Notes under the pieces: model-generated
Database searches by the model: none
What the model was told of the DNA's origin: nothing
Seen by the model: only the letters and a program-made list of their open reading frames with translations
Assembly (NCBI GenBank): GCA_029101005.1
Contig: JAQXQE010000017.1
Coordinates: forward strand, 1 to 64,000
DNA length: 64,000 nucleotides
From: Bacillota bacterium
GTDB lineage: Bacteria; Bacillota; Clostridia; Peptostreptococcales; Anaerovoracaceae
Direction: 5' to 3'
Shown here: one piece after another, positions 1-8,086 of the stretch
Layout of the letters: every line of letters begins with the position of its first letter
Numbering within the stretch: the stretch's first letter is position 1
Made by a program: the position numbers and the translations under genes

Positions 1-12
1 TAAATAAAAGAA

Positions 13-134
13 GCCACTTTTAGTGGCCTCTTGTGATAGTGATGCGATGTTAAACCTTCAGTGCCCTCTTTGAGAGGGCGAGCAAGTAATAGGCCCTTCC
101 AGGGCCAGAGCAAACCACTAGTTTACTAGTGGTT
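13..134. repeat. Cluster of four short perfect hairpins
   Basis: Four inverted repeats with unrelated stems follow one another: 13-18/22-27 (GCCACT), 63-69/73-79 (GCCCTCT), 92-97/101-106 (GGCCCT) and 113-121/126-134 (AACCACTAG), with loops of 3-4 bases. No open frame is evident here. On the minus strand the first hairpin is followed by TTCTTTTATTTA, so it can serve as the terminator for the LysR gene; the other three lie between that stop codon and the terminator. Purpose of the extra hairpins is unknown. Confidence 0.6.
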
Positions 135-151
135 ATGATTGGGATCGATAT

Positions 152-1042
152 CTATTCAGCTACCGCTGTTAGGTTCACTCTCTTGAGCATAGGTCCGTGA
201 TCTCGCACATTCTCCTGAATAAACTTAGCGAAATCAAGCGCTTCCTTTCTCGGTGTGCTTGGAAGAGCATATCCGATAGTTCTGGTTACTTCTGGTGTGA
301 TTGGAAGAATGCTTACACCCTTAGGAAGTTGCCAGAGACTGAGGTTAGGAAGGGCAGTAACACCAAGTCCCATCGATACGAAATTGAGTACGGTTGTATC
401 ATCGTCACAAGCGATATCCAGAATATGTCCAGCCTGTGAGAAGTACTTGTTGAGATCGTTCAGGGTTGGCATAATAATTGGATACTGAAGAAGCTCGTCT
501 ACAGTAATCTCTGTCATACCCTCAGGGAGGTTCTCAGTAGGGAATACAGCATAATATGGATCCTTTATGAGTGAATGCCATCTGAATCCTTTGATGATGT
601 CAACATCTCCGATGACCATATCAATCTCGCCGTTGAGAAGCCAGTTCTGCAACTCCTTTGTTGCGATGGTCAGCTGAATTCCGATGTCAGGATTCTTCTC
701 CTGATACTCGAGAATCGCAGGACCGAGGACAGTGTTCGAGATGCTGGAGAAAGCACCGATACGAAGCGGTACACTTTTGCCGCTTGAGATACGGTCCGCG
801 TTATGGCGCAGTCGCAGCATGCTCTCGTAGCATTCGATGATATGAGGGTAGATGAGTTCTCCGGCTTCTGTGAGTCGTACACCATTATGGCTTCTCTTGA
901 GAACCCTGAAACCGAGTTCATCTTCAAAAGTATTCATCATCTGTGTTACAGCAGACTGAGTACAGTTGAGTTTCTCGGCTGCTTTACTGAAACTGCCGGT
1001 CTTGATTGTTGTCAATAAAGCTTCAATTTTGCGATCGTCCAT
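152..1042 (-). CDS. LysR-family transcriptional regulator
   Basis: A DNA-binding regulator of 296 aa with an N-terminal winged helix-turn-helix (about residues 3-60, with GSFSKAAEKLNCTQSAVTQ and RVLKRSHNGVRLTEAG) followed by a LysR substrate-binding domain to the end; length is normal for the family. The effector cannot be read from sequence. The frame extends upstream to a GTG at 1066, but the ATG at 1042 has a good AAGGAG six to seven bases ahead and gives a standard LysR N-terminus, so I chose it. It has its own promoter (TTGATA/TATAAT) with an ATAAG-N5-CTTAT repeat at the likely transcription start, suggesting autoregulation. It lies downstream of, and on the same strand as, the S66 peptidase gene; whether it controls that gene is unknown. 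Confidence 0.92.
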   Translation of the reverse strand: MDDRKIEALLTTIKTGSFSKAAEKLNCTQSAVTQMMNTFEDELGFRVLKRSHNGVRLTEAGELIYPHIIECYESMLRLRHNADRISSGKSVPLRIGAFSSISNTVLGPAILEYQEKNPDIGIQLTIATKELQNWLLNGEIDMVIGDVDIIKGFRWHSLIKDPYYAVFPTENLPEGMTEITVDELLQYPIIMPTLNDLNKYFSQAGHILDIACDDDTTVLNFVSMGLGVTALPNLSLWQLPKGVSILPITPEVTRTIGYALPSTPRKEALDFAKFIQENVRDHGPMLKRVNLTAVAE

Positions 1043-1068
1043 TTCTATCTCCTTGCAGATATTCACCT

Positions 1069-1083
1069 ATAAGTGTTTCTTAT
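1069..1083. promoter_or_regulatory. Candidate LysR-type operator (ATAAG-N5-CTTAT)
   Basis: A perfect inverted repeat of 5-bp arms with a 5-base spacer fits the T-N11-A pattern of LysR-family sites. It lies just downstream of the -10 box, where a bound regulator would block its own transcription. That it binds this LysR protein is inference. Confidence 0.45.
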
Positions 1084-1087
1084 GAAT

Positions 1088-1116
1088 ATTATACAATTCG
1101 TTATAGGGTATATCAA
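1088..1116 (-). promoter_or_regulatory. Sigma-70-type promoter of the LysR gene
   Basis: On the minus strand, -35 TTGATA (1111-1116) and -10 TATAAT (1088-1093) are separated by exactly 17 bases. It sits in the 90-base gap after the S66 peptidase stop codon. Confidence 0.7.
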
Positions 1117-1132
1117 GAAGAATGATATATTT

Positions 1133-2128
1133 TTATCGAAGTTCCATCTCGATTCTTCCACGACCTTCTGATACTTGGATTCGTGCGGTAGAGCCGTTGA
1201 TGAGGGTCATGCACGGATCGACATGTCCAATGTCTGCACCGAGCACGAATGGGCAATCGAGATCTTCTGCTATGAGTTCAGCGAAGTCTTCATCGCTGTA
1301 TCCGCCATCAAACATAATGCGACCTATTATTACTGCTTTGGCATTTCTAAGGTATCCTGCATACTTGAGTTTGAGCAGGAATAGATGGAAGCTGATAGGA
1401 TTAGCCTCGAATGGATCGAGATACCAGATGATGCCTTCATCACTATATCTGTTGAGGAAGTCGTCTGTGCAGTCATATGGTGTTCCTATTATATTAGAAA
1501 GAACATCAGAGCATCCGCCAATGAGTCTTCCAGTGACGTCGAGTTTGCCTTCTTGACAATTATAGAGCTTCCATTCAACATCTGTCTGAAGCTCAACTCC
1601 CGTTGCTGAGAAATCGCGTCTTCCATCATATTTGTCGAATGAGTTCTGAGTTACTATATTGCCGCTCAGTATTGATAGGGCATTAGTCTGAAATTCGTGA
1701 AGAGGTTCCCAATCAAAGCTGCCGGCATTGAAGCCATATATTGTTGCAATGTCCAAGCCTGTAGTGATGTAGTACAGAATAGAAGTTGGATCACTTGCAC
1801 CGCAGACCCACTTTGGATTTGCTTTGATGAGTTCTGCATCAATATATGGAAGGACATCCATACAGAATTCTCCACCAGATGCAGATACGATACAGGATAC
1901 ATCTTTGTTCTCAATTAATCTGTTGAAGGCAGTGCCACGATTTGCACCTGTATCAGGTCTCAGAGCATCAACTCGCACATTTCCTTCTTCTGTAACAGGA
2001 CCTACATGCGCAGTGAGAGCGCTTATCGACTTGTCGAAAGACTCGAGTTTGTGTCCAACACCAGCGCTTGGAGCGCAAACGCCTATGATAGTCTGATTTT
2101 TGTTAGTTGGGAAATTTGGGAATTTCAT
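1133..2128 (-). CDS. S66-family serine peptidase (LD-carboxypeptidase / MccF-like)
   Basis: A 331-aa protein of the LD-carboxypeptidase A/MccF family. Members cut the L,D-bond of peptidoglycan tetrapeptides or hydrolyse microcin-C-type peptidyl-nucleotides. Visible signatures: N-terminal GVCAPSAGVG, the nucleophile Ser112 in CGASDPTS, the C-terminal catalytic-His segment DIGHVDPCMTLINGS (around residue 303), and an acidic stretch LDPFEANP near residue 243 where the catalytic Glu should lie. Sequence alone does not separate murein recycling from antibiotic self-immunity. ATG start with AAAGG upstream. The 221-base region before it is shared with the divergent hydrogenase operon and holds a 20-bp palindrome. 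Confidence 0.85.
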   Translation of the reverse strand: MKFPNFPTNKNQTIIGVCAPSAGVGHKLESFDKSISALTAHVGPVTEEGNVRVDALRPDTGANRGTAFNRLIENKDVSCIVSASGGEFCMDVLPYIDAELIKANPKWVCGASDPTSILYYITTGLDIATIYGFNAGSFDWEPLHEFQTNALSILSGNIVTQNSFDKYDGRRDFSATGVELQTDVEWKLYNCQEGKLDVTGRLIGGCSDVLSNIIGTPYDCTDDFLNRYSDEGIIWYLDPFEANPISFHLFLLKLKYAGYLRNAKAVIIGRIMFDGGYSDEDFAELIAEDLDCPFVLGADIGHVDPCMTLINGSTARIQVSEGRGRIEMELR

Positions 2129-2154
2129 TTTGTAACCTTTCGATAAAATGTTTG

Positions 2155-2174
2155 TGAAATTTTATAAAATTTCA
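2155..2174. promoter_or_regulatory. 20-bp perfect palindrome in divergent promoter region
   Basis: TGAAATTTTATAAAATTTCA is a perfect palindrome between the divergent S66 peptidase and hydrogenase genes, about 27 bases upstream of the peptidase start. A related GAAATT-N4-AATTTC repeat occurs at 2111-2126, inside the first codons of the peptidase. Both look like sites for one dimeric repressor; AT-richness makes chance a real alternative. Confidence 0.4.
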
Positions 2175-2265
2175 AAATATCGTTAAAATTCTATCAATTT
2201 CCTTGCTCTTTTGTATATCATTAGATACAATTAAGCTTGTAATCGAGTTAATAAATAAACTATTC

Positions 2266-2294
2266 TTGTCTCTTAGATTATAGAAGTTTACACT
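2266..2294 (+). promoter_or_regulatory. Probable promoter of the hydCBA operon
   Basis: -35 TTGTCT (2266-2271), 17-base spacer, -10 TACACT (2289-2294). A near-perfect inverted repeat, GAGTTTATAAGCTC (2313-2326), follows in the 5' leader just before the AAGGAGGA ribosome binding site and could influence translation. Confidence 0.45.
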
Positions 2295-2349
2295 TTTAAT
2301 GACAAGCCAAACGAGTTTATAAGCTCATTTTGTAAGGAGGATTATACTG

Positions 2350-2838
2350 ATGAAAGTCTCAAATGTACCTTTCAAAGGCACAAAAGAACAGGAAGAGAGA
2401 CTTCTTGCGGTAATTGCTAAGCACAAGGGCGAGAAGGGCTCACTGATGCCAATCATGCAGGAAGCTCAGGATATCTACGGATACCTTCCTTATCAGGTTC
2501 AGAAGATTATTTCTGACGAAACCGGAATTCCAATTGAGAAGATTTACGGAATTGCTACTTTCTATGCACAGTTCTCAATGTCCCCTAAGGGCGCTTATCA
2601 GGTGTCAGTTTGCCTTGGTACAGCTTGCTATGTAAAGGGTGCTGGAGAGCTTCTTGAGAAGGTAGAAGAGGTTCTCGGCATCAAGGACGGTGAGTGTACA
2701 CCAGACGGTGTATTCTCAATTGAGACATGCCGTTGTGTAGGAGCTTGTGGACTCGCTCCTGTAATGATCGTAGGCGGAGACGTATACGGCAAGATTACAG
2801 CAGATGATGTTCCTGGTATTCTTGCTAAGTACAGATAA
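2350..2838 (+). CDS. hydC: [FeFe]-hydrogenase subunit HydC (NuoE-like, [2Fe-2S])
   Basis: The small subunit of a cytoplasmic trimeric hydrogenase, 162 aa, homologous to NuoE of complex I. It has a helical N-terminal bundle (to about residue 80) and a thioredoxin-like fold carrying one [2Fe-2S] cluster: CLGTAC around residues 87-92 and CRCVGAC around residues 127-133 supply four ligands in the family spacing C-x4-C ... C-x3-C. It passes electrons between the flavin subunit and the hydrogenase subunit. First gene of a three-gene operon with a strong AAGGAGG site; hydB follows after 23 bases. The trimeric set matches electron-bifurcating, NAD- plus ferredoxin-linked hydrogenases; bifurcation itself is inferred. 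Confidence 0.92.
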   Translation: MKVSNVPFKGTKEQEERLLAVIAKHKGEKGSLMPIMQEAQDIYGYLPYQVQKIISDETGIPIEKIYGIATFYAQFSMSPKGAYQVSVCLGTACYVKGAGELLEKVEEVLGIKDGECTPDGVFSIETCRCVGACGLAPVMIVGGDVYGKITADDVPGILAKYR

Positions 2839-2861
2839 TTTGGAACGTATGGAGGATAGAA

Positions 2862-4733
2862 ATGAAGACACTGCAGGAACTTAAAGAGATTAAGGCTTTA
2901 AAGCAGGATCAGGTTAACATACGTTTCGGTGGAGACGCAGAAGCGGAGAAGACCTATATTGTGTGCTGCGGAGGTACAGGTTGTACTTCAAGCCACAGCG
3001 TTGAGCTCATGGACAACTTCAGAGAGCTCATCAAGAAGGCTGGCAAGGAAGATGAGATTGAGATCATCCCAACAGGTTGCCAGGGTCTCTGTGCAAAGGG
3101 ACCTATCGTTGTAGTATTCCCTGGTAACGTATTCTACCAGGAGGTTCAGCCAGAGATGGCAGAGAGAATCTTCAACGAGCACATTATCGGCGGAACACCT
3201 GTTGCTGAATACTTTATGACAGAGGAACTCGCTACAGGAGAGACGATTCCATTCGAGGAGTCAAGCTTCCATAAGGATCAGATGAGATTGGCTCTCAGAA
3301 ACTGCGGAAGAATCAATCCTGAGAATATCGATGAGTACATCGCAAGAGAAGGATATGAGGCTCTTGCAAAGGCTCTGACAGAGATGACACCAGAGGAAGT
3401 TATCCAGACTGTTATGGACAGCGGACTCAGAGGCCGTGGAGGCGGTGGATTCCCTACAGGTAAGAAGTGGCTCTTCGCATCTGGCAACAGAGGTAATGTA
3501 CAGAAGTACGTTGCATGTAATGCCGACGAGGGAGACCCAGGTGCATTCATGGACCGTTCAATCCTTGAGGGAGACCCACACTCAGTTCTCGAGGCTATGG
3601 CTATCGCTGGTTATGCAATCGGCGCTGATCAGGGTTACATCTACGTAAGAGCTGAGTACCCAATCGCTATCGACAGACTTAGAATTGCTATCGATCAGGC
3701 AAGAGACTACGGTGTTCTCGGTAAGAACATCTTTGGTACAGGTTTCGACTTCGACATCGACCTCAGACTTGGTGCTGGAGCGTTCGTATGTGGTGAGGAG
3801 ACAGCTCTGATGACTTCTATCGAGGGCAACAGAGGTGAGCCACGTCCACGTCCACCATTCCCAGCAGTTAAGGGTCTGTTCGAGTCACCAACAATCCTGA
3901 ACAACGTAGAGACATATGCTAACGTTCCACAGATCATCCTCAAGGGTGCTGACTGGTTTGCATCATATGGAACTGAGACATCAAAGGGTACTAAGGTATT
4001 CGCTCTCGGTGGTAAGGTTAACAACACTGGACTGGTAGAGGTTCCTATGGGAACAACTCTCAGACAGGTTATCGAAGATGTAGGAGGCGGAGTTCCTAAC
4101 GGCAAGAAGTTCAAGGCTGCTCAGACAGGTGGACCTTCAGGCGGATGTATCCCTGCTGACTACTACGACATCAAGATTGATTACGAGACACTGTCAAGCA
4201 TCGGCTGCATGATGGGATCTGGTGGAATGATCGTTCTTGATGAGGACAACTGCATGGTAGACATCGCTAAGTTCTTCCTCGGATTCACAGTAAGTGAGTC
4301 ATGTGGTAAGTGCACACCTTGCAGAATCGGAACTAAGAGAATGCTCGAGATCCTCGAGAAGATCAGTGAGGGTAAGGGCGAGCTTGAAGACCTCGACAGA
4401 CTTGAGGACCTTGCTAACTACATCAAGGCTAACTCACTCTGCGGACTTGGTCAGACTGCTCCAAACCCAGTTCTCTCAACAATCAAGTTCTTCAAGGATG
4501 AGTACATCGCTCATATCGTTGATAAGACATGCCCAGCTGGCGTATGTAAGGAGCTCTTGAGTTTTGTTATCGACCCAGAGAAGTGTAAGGGATGTACAAA
4601 GTGCGCTAGAAACTGCCCAGCAGGAGCAATCTCCGGTGAGGTTAGACAGGCTCACGTTATCGACACAGCTAAGTGTATCAAGTGCGGCGCTTGCGTTGAC
4701 AATTGCCACTTCGGTGCAATCTACAAGAAATAG
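2862..4733 (+). CDS. hydB: [FeFe]-hydrogenase subunit HydB (NuoF-like, FMN/NAD(H) and Fe-S)
   Basis: The diaphorase subunit, 623 aa, close to the length of well-studied HydB proteins. Order of parts: an N-terminal thioredoxin-like [2Fe-2S] domain (CCGGTGC near residue 35, CQGLC near 73); the NuoF core with the glycine-rich FMN/NADH motif GLRGRGGGGFPTGKKW (about 188-203), NADEGDPGAF and CGEETALMTSIEGNRG; the [4Fe-4S] motif CGKCTPCRIG (about 481-490); and a C-terminal two-[4Fe-4S] ferredoxin domain (about 565-623; CKGCTKCARNCP and CIKCGACVDNC). It should oxidise or reduce NAD(H) at FMN and exchange electrons with ferredoxin and HydA. GGAGG site; 15 bases separate it from hydA. Confidence 0.95.
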   Translation: MKTLQELKEIKALKQDQVNIRFGGDAEAEKTYIVCCGGTGCTSSHSVELMDNFRELIKKAGKEDEIEIIPTGCQGLCAKGPIVVVFPGNVFYQEVQPEMAERIFNEHIIGGTPVAEYFMTEELATGETIPFEESSFHKDQMRLALRNCGRINPENIDEYIAREGYEALAKALTEMTPEEVIQTVMDSGLRGRGGGGFPTGKKWLFASGNRGNVQKYVACNADEGDPGAFMDRSILEGDPHSVLEAMAIAGYAIGADQGYIYVRAEYPIAIDRLRIAIDQARDYGVLGKNIFGTGFDFDIDLRLGAGAFVCGEETALMTSIEGNRGEPRPRPPFPAVKGLFESPTILNNVETYANVPQIILKGADWFASYGTETSKGTKVFALGGKVNNTGLVEVPMGTTLRQVIEDVGGGVPNGKKFKAAQTGGPSGGCIPADYYDIKIDYETLSSIGCMMGSGGMIVLDEDNCMVDIAKFFLGFTVSESCGKCTPCRIGTKRMLEILEKISEGKGELEDLDRLEDLANYIKANSLCGLGQTAPNPVLSTIKFFKDEYIAHIVDKTCPAGVCKELLSFVIDPEKCKGCTKCARNCPAGAISGEVRQAHVIDTAKCIKCGACVDNCHFGAIYKK

Positions 4734-4748
4734 CAGGAGGACAGTAAA

Positions 4749-6503
4749 ATGGCAGACATTAAAGTAACAGTAGACGGAATTCAAGTAACTGTTCCTGAAG
4801 GCACCACTTTGCTGGAGGCCGCTAAGGTTGCAGGAATTGATATTCCTACTCTTTGCTACCTTAAGGACATCAACGAGATTGGTGCCTGCAGAATGTGCGT
4901 ATGCGAGGTTGAGGGAGCTAGAGCTCTTGTAACATCTTGCGTATATCCATGCACAGATGGAATGGTAGCACACACAAATACACCTAAGCTCAACGCTTAC
5001 AGAAAGAAGACTCTTCAGCTCATCCTTTCAGATCACGATCAGGATTGCCTTGCTTGTGTAAGAAGTGGTAACTGCGAGCTGCAGGCTCTCTGTAAGAGAT
5101 ACGGTGTAGATAAGTCAGACTTCTTCACAGGAGCTAAGAACTCATTCGAGAAGGACGAGAGCTCAGCTTCAATCGTAAGAGATAACAACAAGTGTATCCT
5201 GTGCAGAAGATGCGTAGGAGCATGTAACAATTCACAGGGAATCGGTGTAATCGGCGCTAACGAGAGAGGATTCGATACATTCATCGGAAGCGCATTCAAC
5301 CTCCCACTCGCAGAGACAAGCTGCGTTAACTGCGGACAGTGCATCACAGCATGCCCAGTTGGTGCTCTCTATGAGAAGGATTCAATCGCTGATGTAGTTG
5401 CTGCAATCAACGATCCAGAGAAGGTTGTAATCGTACAGCCTGCGCCATCTGTAAGAGTTGGTCTTGGTGAGTGCTTCGGAATGCCAGTTGGCGCTGAGGT
5501 ACAGGGCAAGATGGCTACAGCTCTCAGAAGACTCGGATTCGACAAGGTGTTCGATACTAACTTCTCAGCCGACCTCACAATTATGGAGGAGGCTAACGAG
5601 CTGCTCGACAGAGTTAAGAACGGCGGAGTTCTTCCTCTGATCACATCATGCTCACCAGGATGGATTAAGTTCTGCGAGCACTACTACCCAGATATGATTC
5701 CTAACCTCTCATCTTGCAAGTCACCACAGCAGATGTTCGGTGCTGTAGCTAAGACTTTCTACGCTGAGAAGATGGGAATTCCTGTAGAGAAGATCGTATC
5801 TGTATCAATCATGCCTTGCACAGCTAAGAAGTTCGAGTGCGGAAGAGACGATCAGTCAGCAGCTGGAGTTCCAGATGTTGATTACGCACTCACAACAAGA
5901 GAGCTCGGCAGAATGATCGAGATGTCCGGTATGGACTTCGCTAACCTCCCAGACGGAGAGTTCGATAGCCCACTCGGATCAGGTACAGGAGCTGCTGTAA
6001 TCTTCGGTGTTACTGGTGGAGTTATGGAGGCTGCTCTCAGAACAGCTGTTGAGACACTCACAGGTGAGGAGCTCGCTTCACTCGACTTCGTAGACGTTCG
6101 TGGTATCGAGGGAATCAAGGAGGCTTCATACAATGTTGCTGGCCTTGAGGTAAAGGTTGCTGTAGCATCAGGTCTTGCTAACGCTAGAAAGCTGCTCGAT
6201 ATGGTTAAGTCAGGCGAGAAGGAGTACCACTTCATCGAGATCATGGCTTGCCCAGGCGGATGCGTTAACGGTGGTGGACAGCCACACGTTCCTTCAAACG
6301 TTAGAAACTTCGTTGACATTAGAGAGGTTAGAGCTAAGGGACTGTACAGCCTCGATGTTAACAACCCACTCAGAAAGTCACACGAGAATCCTGACATCAT
6401 CGCTCTGTACAAGGAGTACTTCGGCGAGCCAGGAAGCGAGAAGGCACACCACATCCTGCATACAAAGTATGTTGAGAGAAAGGTTAACGGCGATCACGAG
6501 TAA
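4749..6503 (+). CDS. hydA: [FeFe]-hydrogenase catalytic subunit HydA
   Basis: A 584-aa subunit that forms or oxidises H2 at the H-cluster. Clusters in order: plant-type [2Fe-2S] with Cys36/47/50/64; His96-Cys100-Cys103-Cys109 [4Fe-4S]; two ferredoxin-type motifs CILCRRCVGAC and CVNCGQCITAC (about residues 150-210); then the H-cluster motifs L1 TSCSPGW (about 299-305), L2 MPCTAKKFE (about 355-363) and L3 EIMACPGGCVNGGGQP (about 497-512). L1 has Ser where single-subunit enzymes usually have a second Cys (TSCCPGW). It lacks an extra C-terminal [2Fe-2S] domain found in some homologues. The maturases HydE, HydF and HydG are not in this window. Closed by a strong terminator. Confidence 0.96.
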   Translation: MADIKVTVDGIQVTVPEGTTLLEAAKVAGIDIPTLCYLKDINEIGACRMCVCEVEGARALVTSCVYPCTDGMVAHTNTPKLNAYRKKTLQLILSDHDQDCLACVRSGNCELQALCKRYGVDKSDFFTGAKNSFEKDESSASIVRDNNKCILCRRCVGACNNSQGIGVIGANERGFDTFIGSAFNLPLAETSCVNCGQCITACPVGALYEKDSIADVVAAINDPEKVVIVQPAPSVRVGLGECFGMPVGAEVQGKMATALRRLGFDKVFDTNFSADLTIMEEANELLDRVKNGGVLPLITSCSPGWIKFCEHYYPDMIPNLSSCKSPQQMFGAVAKTFYAEKMGIPVEKIVSVSIMPCTAKKFECGRDDQSAAGVPDVDYALTTRELGRMIEMSGMDFANLPDGEFDSPLGSGTGAAVIFGVTGGVMEAALRTAVETLTGEELASLDFVDVRGIEGIKEASYNVAGLEVKVAVASGLANARKLLDMVKSGEKEYHFIEIMACPGGCVNGGGQPHVPSNVRNFVDIREVRAKGLYSLDVNNPLRKSHENPDIIALYKEYFGEPGSEKAHHILHTKYVERKVNGDHE

Positions 6504-6525
6504 TCGCTACATAATCGATATAACA

Positions 6526-6555
6526 AAGGGTCTGACCGAAAGGTCAGACCCTTTT
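6526..6555 (+). terminator. Rho-independent terminator of hydCBA
   Basis: 12-bp stem (AAGGGTCTGACC) with a GAAA loop followed by TTTT, 22 bases after the hydA stop. Confidence 0.9.
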
Positions 6556-6622
6556 ATCGTTTAAGCAAACGTGGTGCGAAAGCTCGCGTAATGGTGTAGA
6601 ATATGTAGTCGGGAGGTGCGAT

Positions 6623-7984
6623 ATGAACGCATGGAAGAATTATAACGAAACAGATATTAAAGCTCTTGAGGGGCTTTGTAGTGAATACATGGATTTCTTA
6701 AGTGCTGGCAAGACAGAGCGTGAGTGCACTACTCTGATTAGAGAGATTGCTGAAGAAGCTGGATATAAGAATCTTGATGACACTGATATGCTGAAGCCAG
6801 GCGACAGGGTGTATTCTGTAAATATGGACAAGTCGATTGTTCTCTTTAATATTGGAGAAGACATCGTAAGAGATGGTCTGAATATCGTTGGCTCGCATAT
6901 TGATTCGCCTAGACTGGATATCAAGCAGAATCCGCTGTATGAGACTGAGGAGATGGCCTACCTCAATACGCATTATTATGGAGGTATCAAGAAGTATCAG
7001 TGGGTTACTATGCCGCTAGCACTGCATGGAGTAGTGTGCAAGACTGATGGGAGTAAGATTGATATTGCTATTGGAGAGAAGGAAGATGAGCCGGTTTTCT
7101 TTGTGAGCGATCTTCTGATTCATCTTGCAGCTAAGCAGATGGAGAAGGCTGCTGTTACAGTAATCGAAGGCGAGAATCTGGATATACTTGTTGGAAGCAG
7201 ACCGCTTGAGGGCGAGGATAAGGAGGCAGTGAAGAAGTTCCTGCTCGATTATCTTGATAAGGAATATGGCATTGAAGAGGATGATTTCGTATCCGCTGAG
7301 ATTGAGGCTGTACCTGCGGGAAGAGCTAGAGAGGCTGGCTTCGACAGAAGTATGATTCTGAGCTACGGACAAGATGACAGAAGCTGTTCCTTCGCATCAC
7401 TGAAGGCTGTTCTTGATGTTGATAAGCCTGAGGTTACAAGCTGTGCAATCTTTGTAGATAAAGAGGAGATTGGAAGCGTTGGTGCTACTGGAATGCTGTC
7501 ACGCTTCTTTGAGAATGCTGTCTTGGAAGTTCTTGAGAGAATGCGACTTGATAATGGTCTTAATCTTGCAAGAGTTCTCAGAGGAAGTCGAATGCTTTCG
7601 GCTGATGTTAATGCGGCATATGATTCGCTCTATGCTCCTGCGTTTGAGCTCAGCAATGCGTCTGTGCTTGGTCACGGTGCCACTGTTGTCAAGTTCAAGG
7701 GCGCGAGAGGTAAGGCTGGAACAAATGATGCTAATGCTGAGTTCCTTGCATCGCTTAGAGATATCTGGGACAGAAATGGAGTTGTCCACCAGCATACTGA
7801 AGGAGGCAAGGTAGATATGGGCGGCGGCGGTACTATCGCTTATATGCTTGCTAATTATGGAATGCAGGTTGTTGATTGCTGTGTGCCTATTCTCAATATG
7901 CACGCGCCTTGGGAGGCGATAAGCAAGGCGGATCTGTATGAAGTCTTCAAAGCATACAGAATCTTCTTCAAGGAAGCTAAGTAG
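6623..7984 (+). CDS. M18-family aminopeptidase (first of tandem pair)
   Basis: A 453-aa zinc aminopeptidase of the M18 family, which removes N-terminal residues (often acidic or neutral) from cytosolic peptides as a large homo-oligomer. Family marks: GSHIDSPRLDIKQNPLYE (near residue 91) with the first metal ligand His, HYYGGIKKYQW, DKEEIGSVGATG (near 279) with the catalytic/metal acidic residues, GGGGTIAY (near 400) and MHAPWE (near 425) with the last His ligand. Start chosen at the ATG with GGGAGG upstream. The next gene is a close paralogue of the same length; by eye about two thirds of residues match. Each copy has its own terminator or promoter, so they are probably expressed separately. 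Confidence 0.92.
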   Translation: MNAWKNYNETDIKALEGLCSEYMDFLSAGKTERECTTLIREIAEEAGYKNLDDTDMLKPGDRVYSVNMDKSIVLFNIGEDIVRDGLNIVGSHIDSPRLDIKQNPLYETEEMAYLNTHYYGGIKKYQWVTMPLALHGVVCKTDGSKIDIAIGEKEDEPVFFVSDLLIHLAAKQMEKAAVTVIEGENLDILVGSRPLEGEDKEAVKKFLLDYLDKEYGIEEDDFVSAEIEAVPAGRAREAGFDRSMILSYGQDDRSCSFASLKAVLDVDKPEVTSCAIFVDKEEIGSVGATGMLSRFFENAVLEVLERMRLDNGLNLARVLRGSRMLSADVNAAYDSLYAPAFELSNASVLGHGATVVKFKGARGKAGTNDANAEFLASLRDIWDRNGVVHQHTEGGKVDMGGGGTIAYMLANYGMQVVDCCVPILNMHAPWEAISKADLYEVFKAYRIFFKEAK

Positions 7985-7994
7985 GGAATAAGAG

Positions 7995-8018
7995 AGGACC
8001 CTTTGAAGGGTCCTTTTA
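7995..8018 (+). terminator. Rho-independent terminator after the first M18 gene
   Basis: AGGACCCT ... AGGGTCCT stem followed by TTTT, ten bases after the stop codon. Confidence 0.88.
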
Positions 8019-8032
8019 ACGCGAAGCTACCC

Positions 8033-8061
8033 TTGTCTAGGAAGAGGTTATATTGTAAAAT
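8033..8061 (+). promoter_or_regulatory. Promoter of the second M18 gene
   Basis: -35 TTGTCT (8033-8038), 17-base spacer, -10 TAAAAT (8056-8061), followed by an AAGGAGG site at 8073-8079. Confidence 0.6.
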
Positions 8062-8086
8062 AAATTGGTTATAAGGAGGTGTATAC

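Noticed and set aside
13..134. CRISPR-like repeat array
   Set aside because: The four hairpins have different stem sequences and irregular spacing; no direct repeat.
5882..6454. 190-codon minus-strand frame inside hydA
   Set aside because: Opposes a gene with unmistakable H-cluster motifs; long antisense frames are common in such strongly codon-biased genes.
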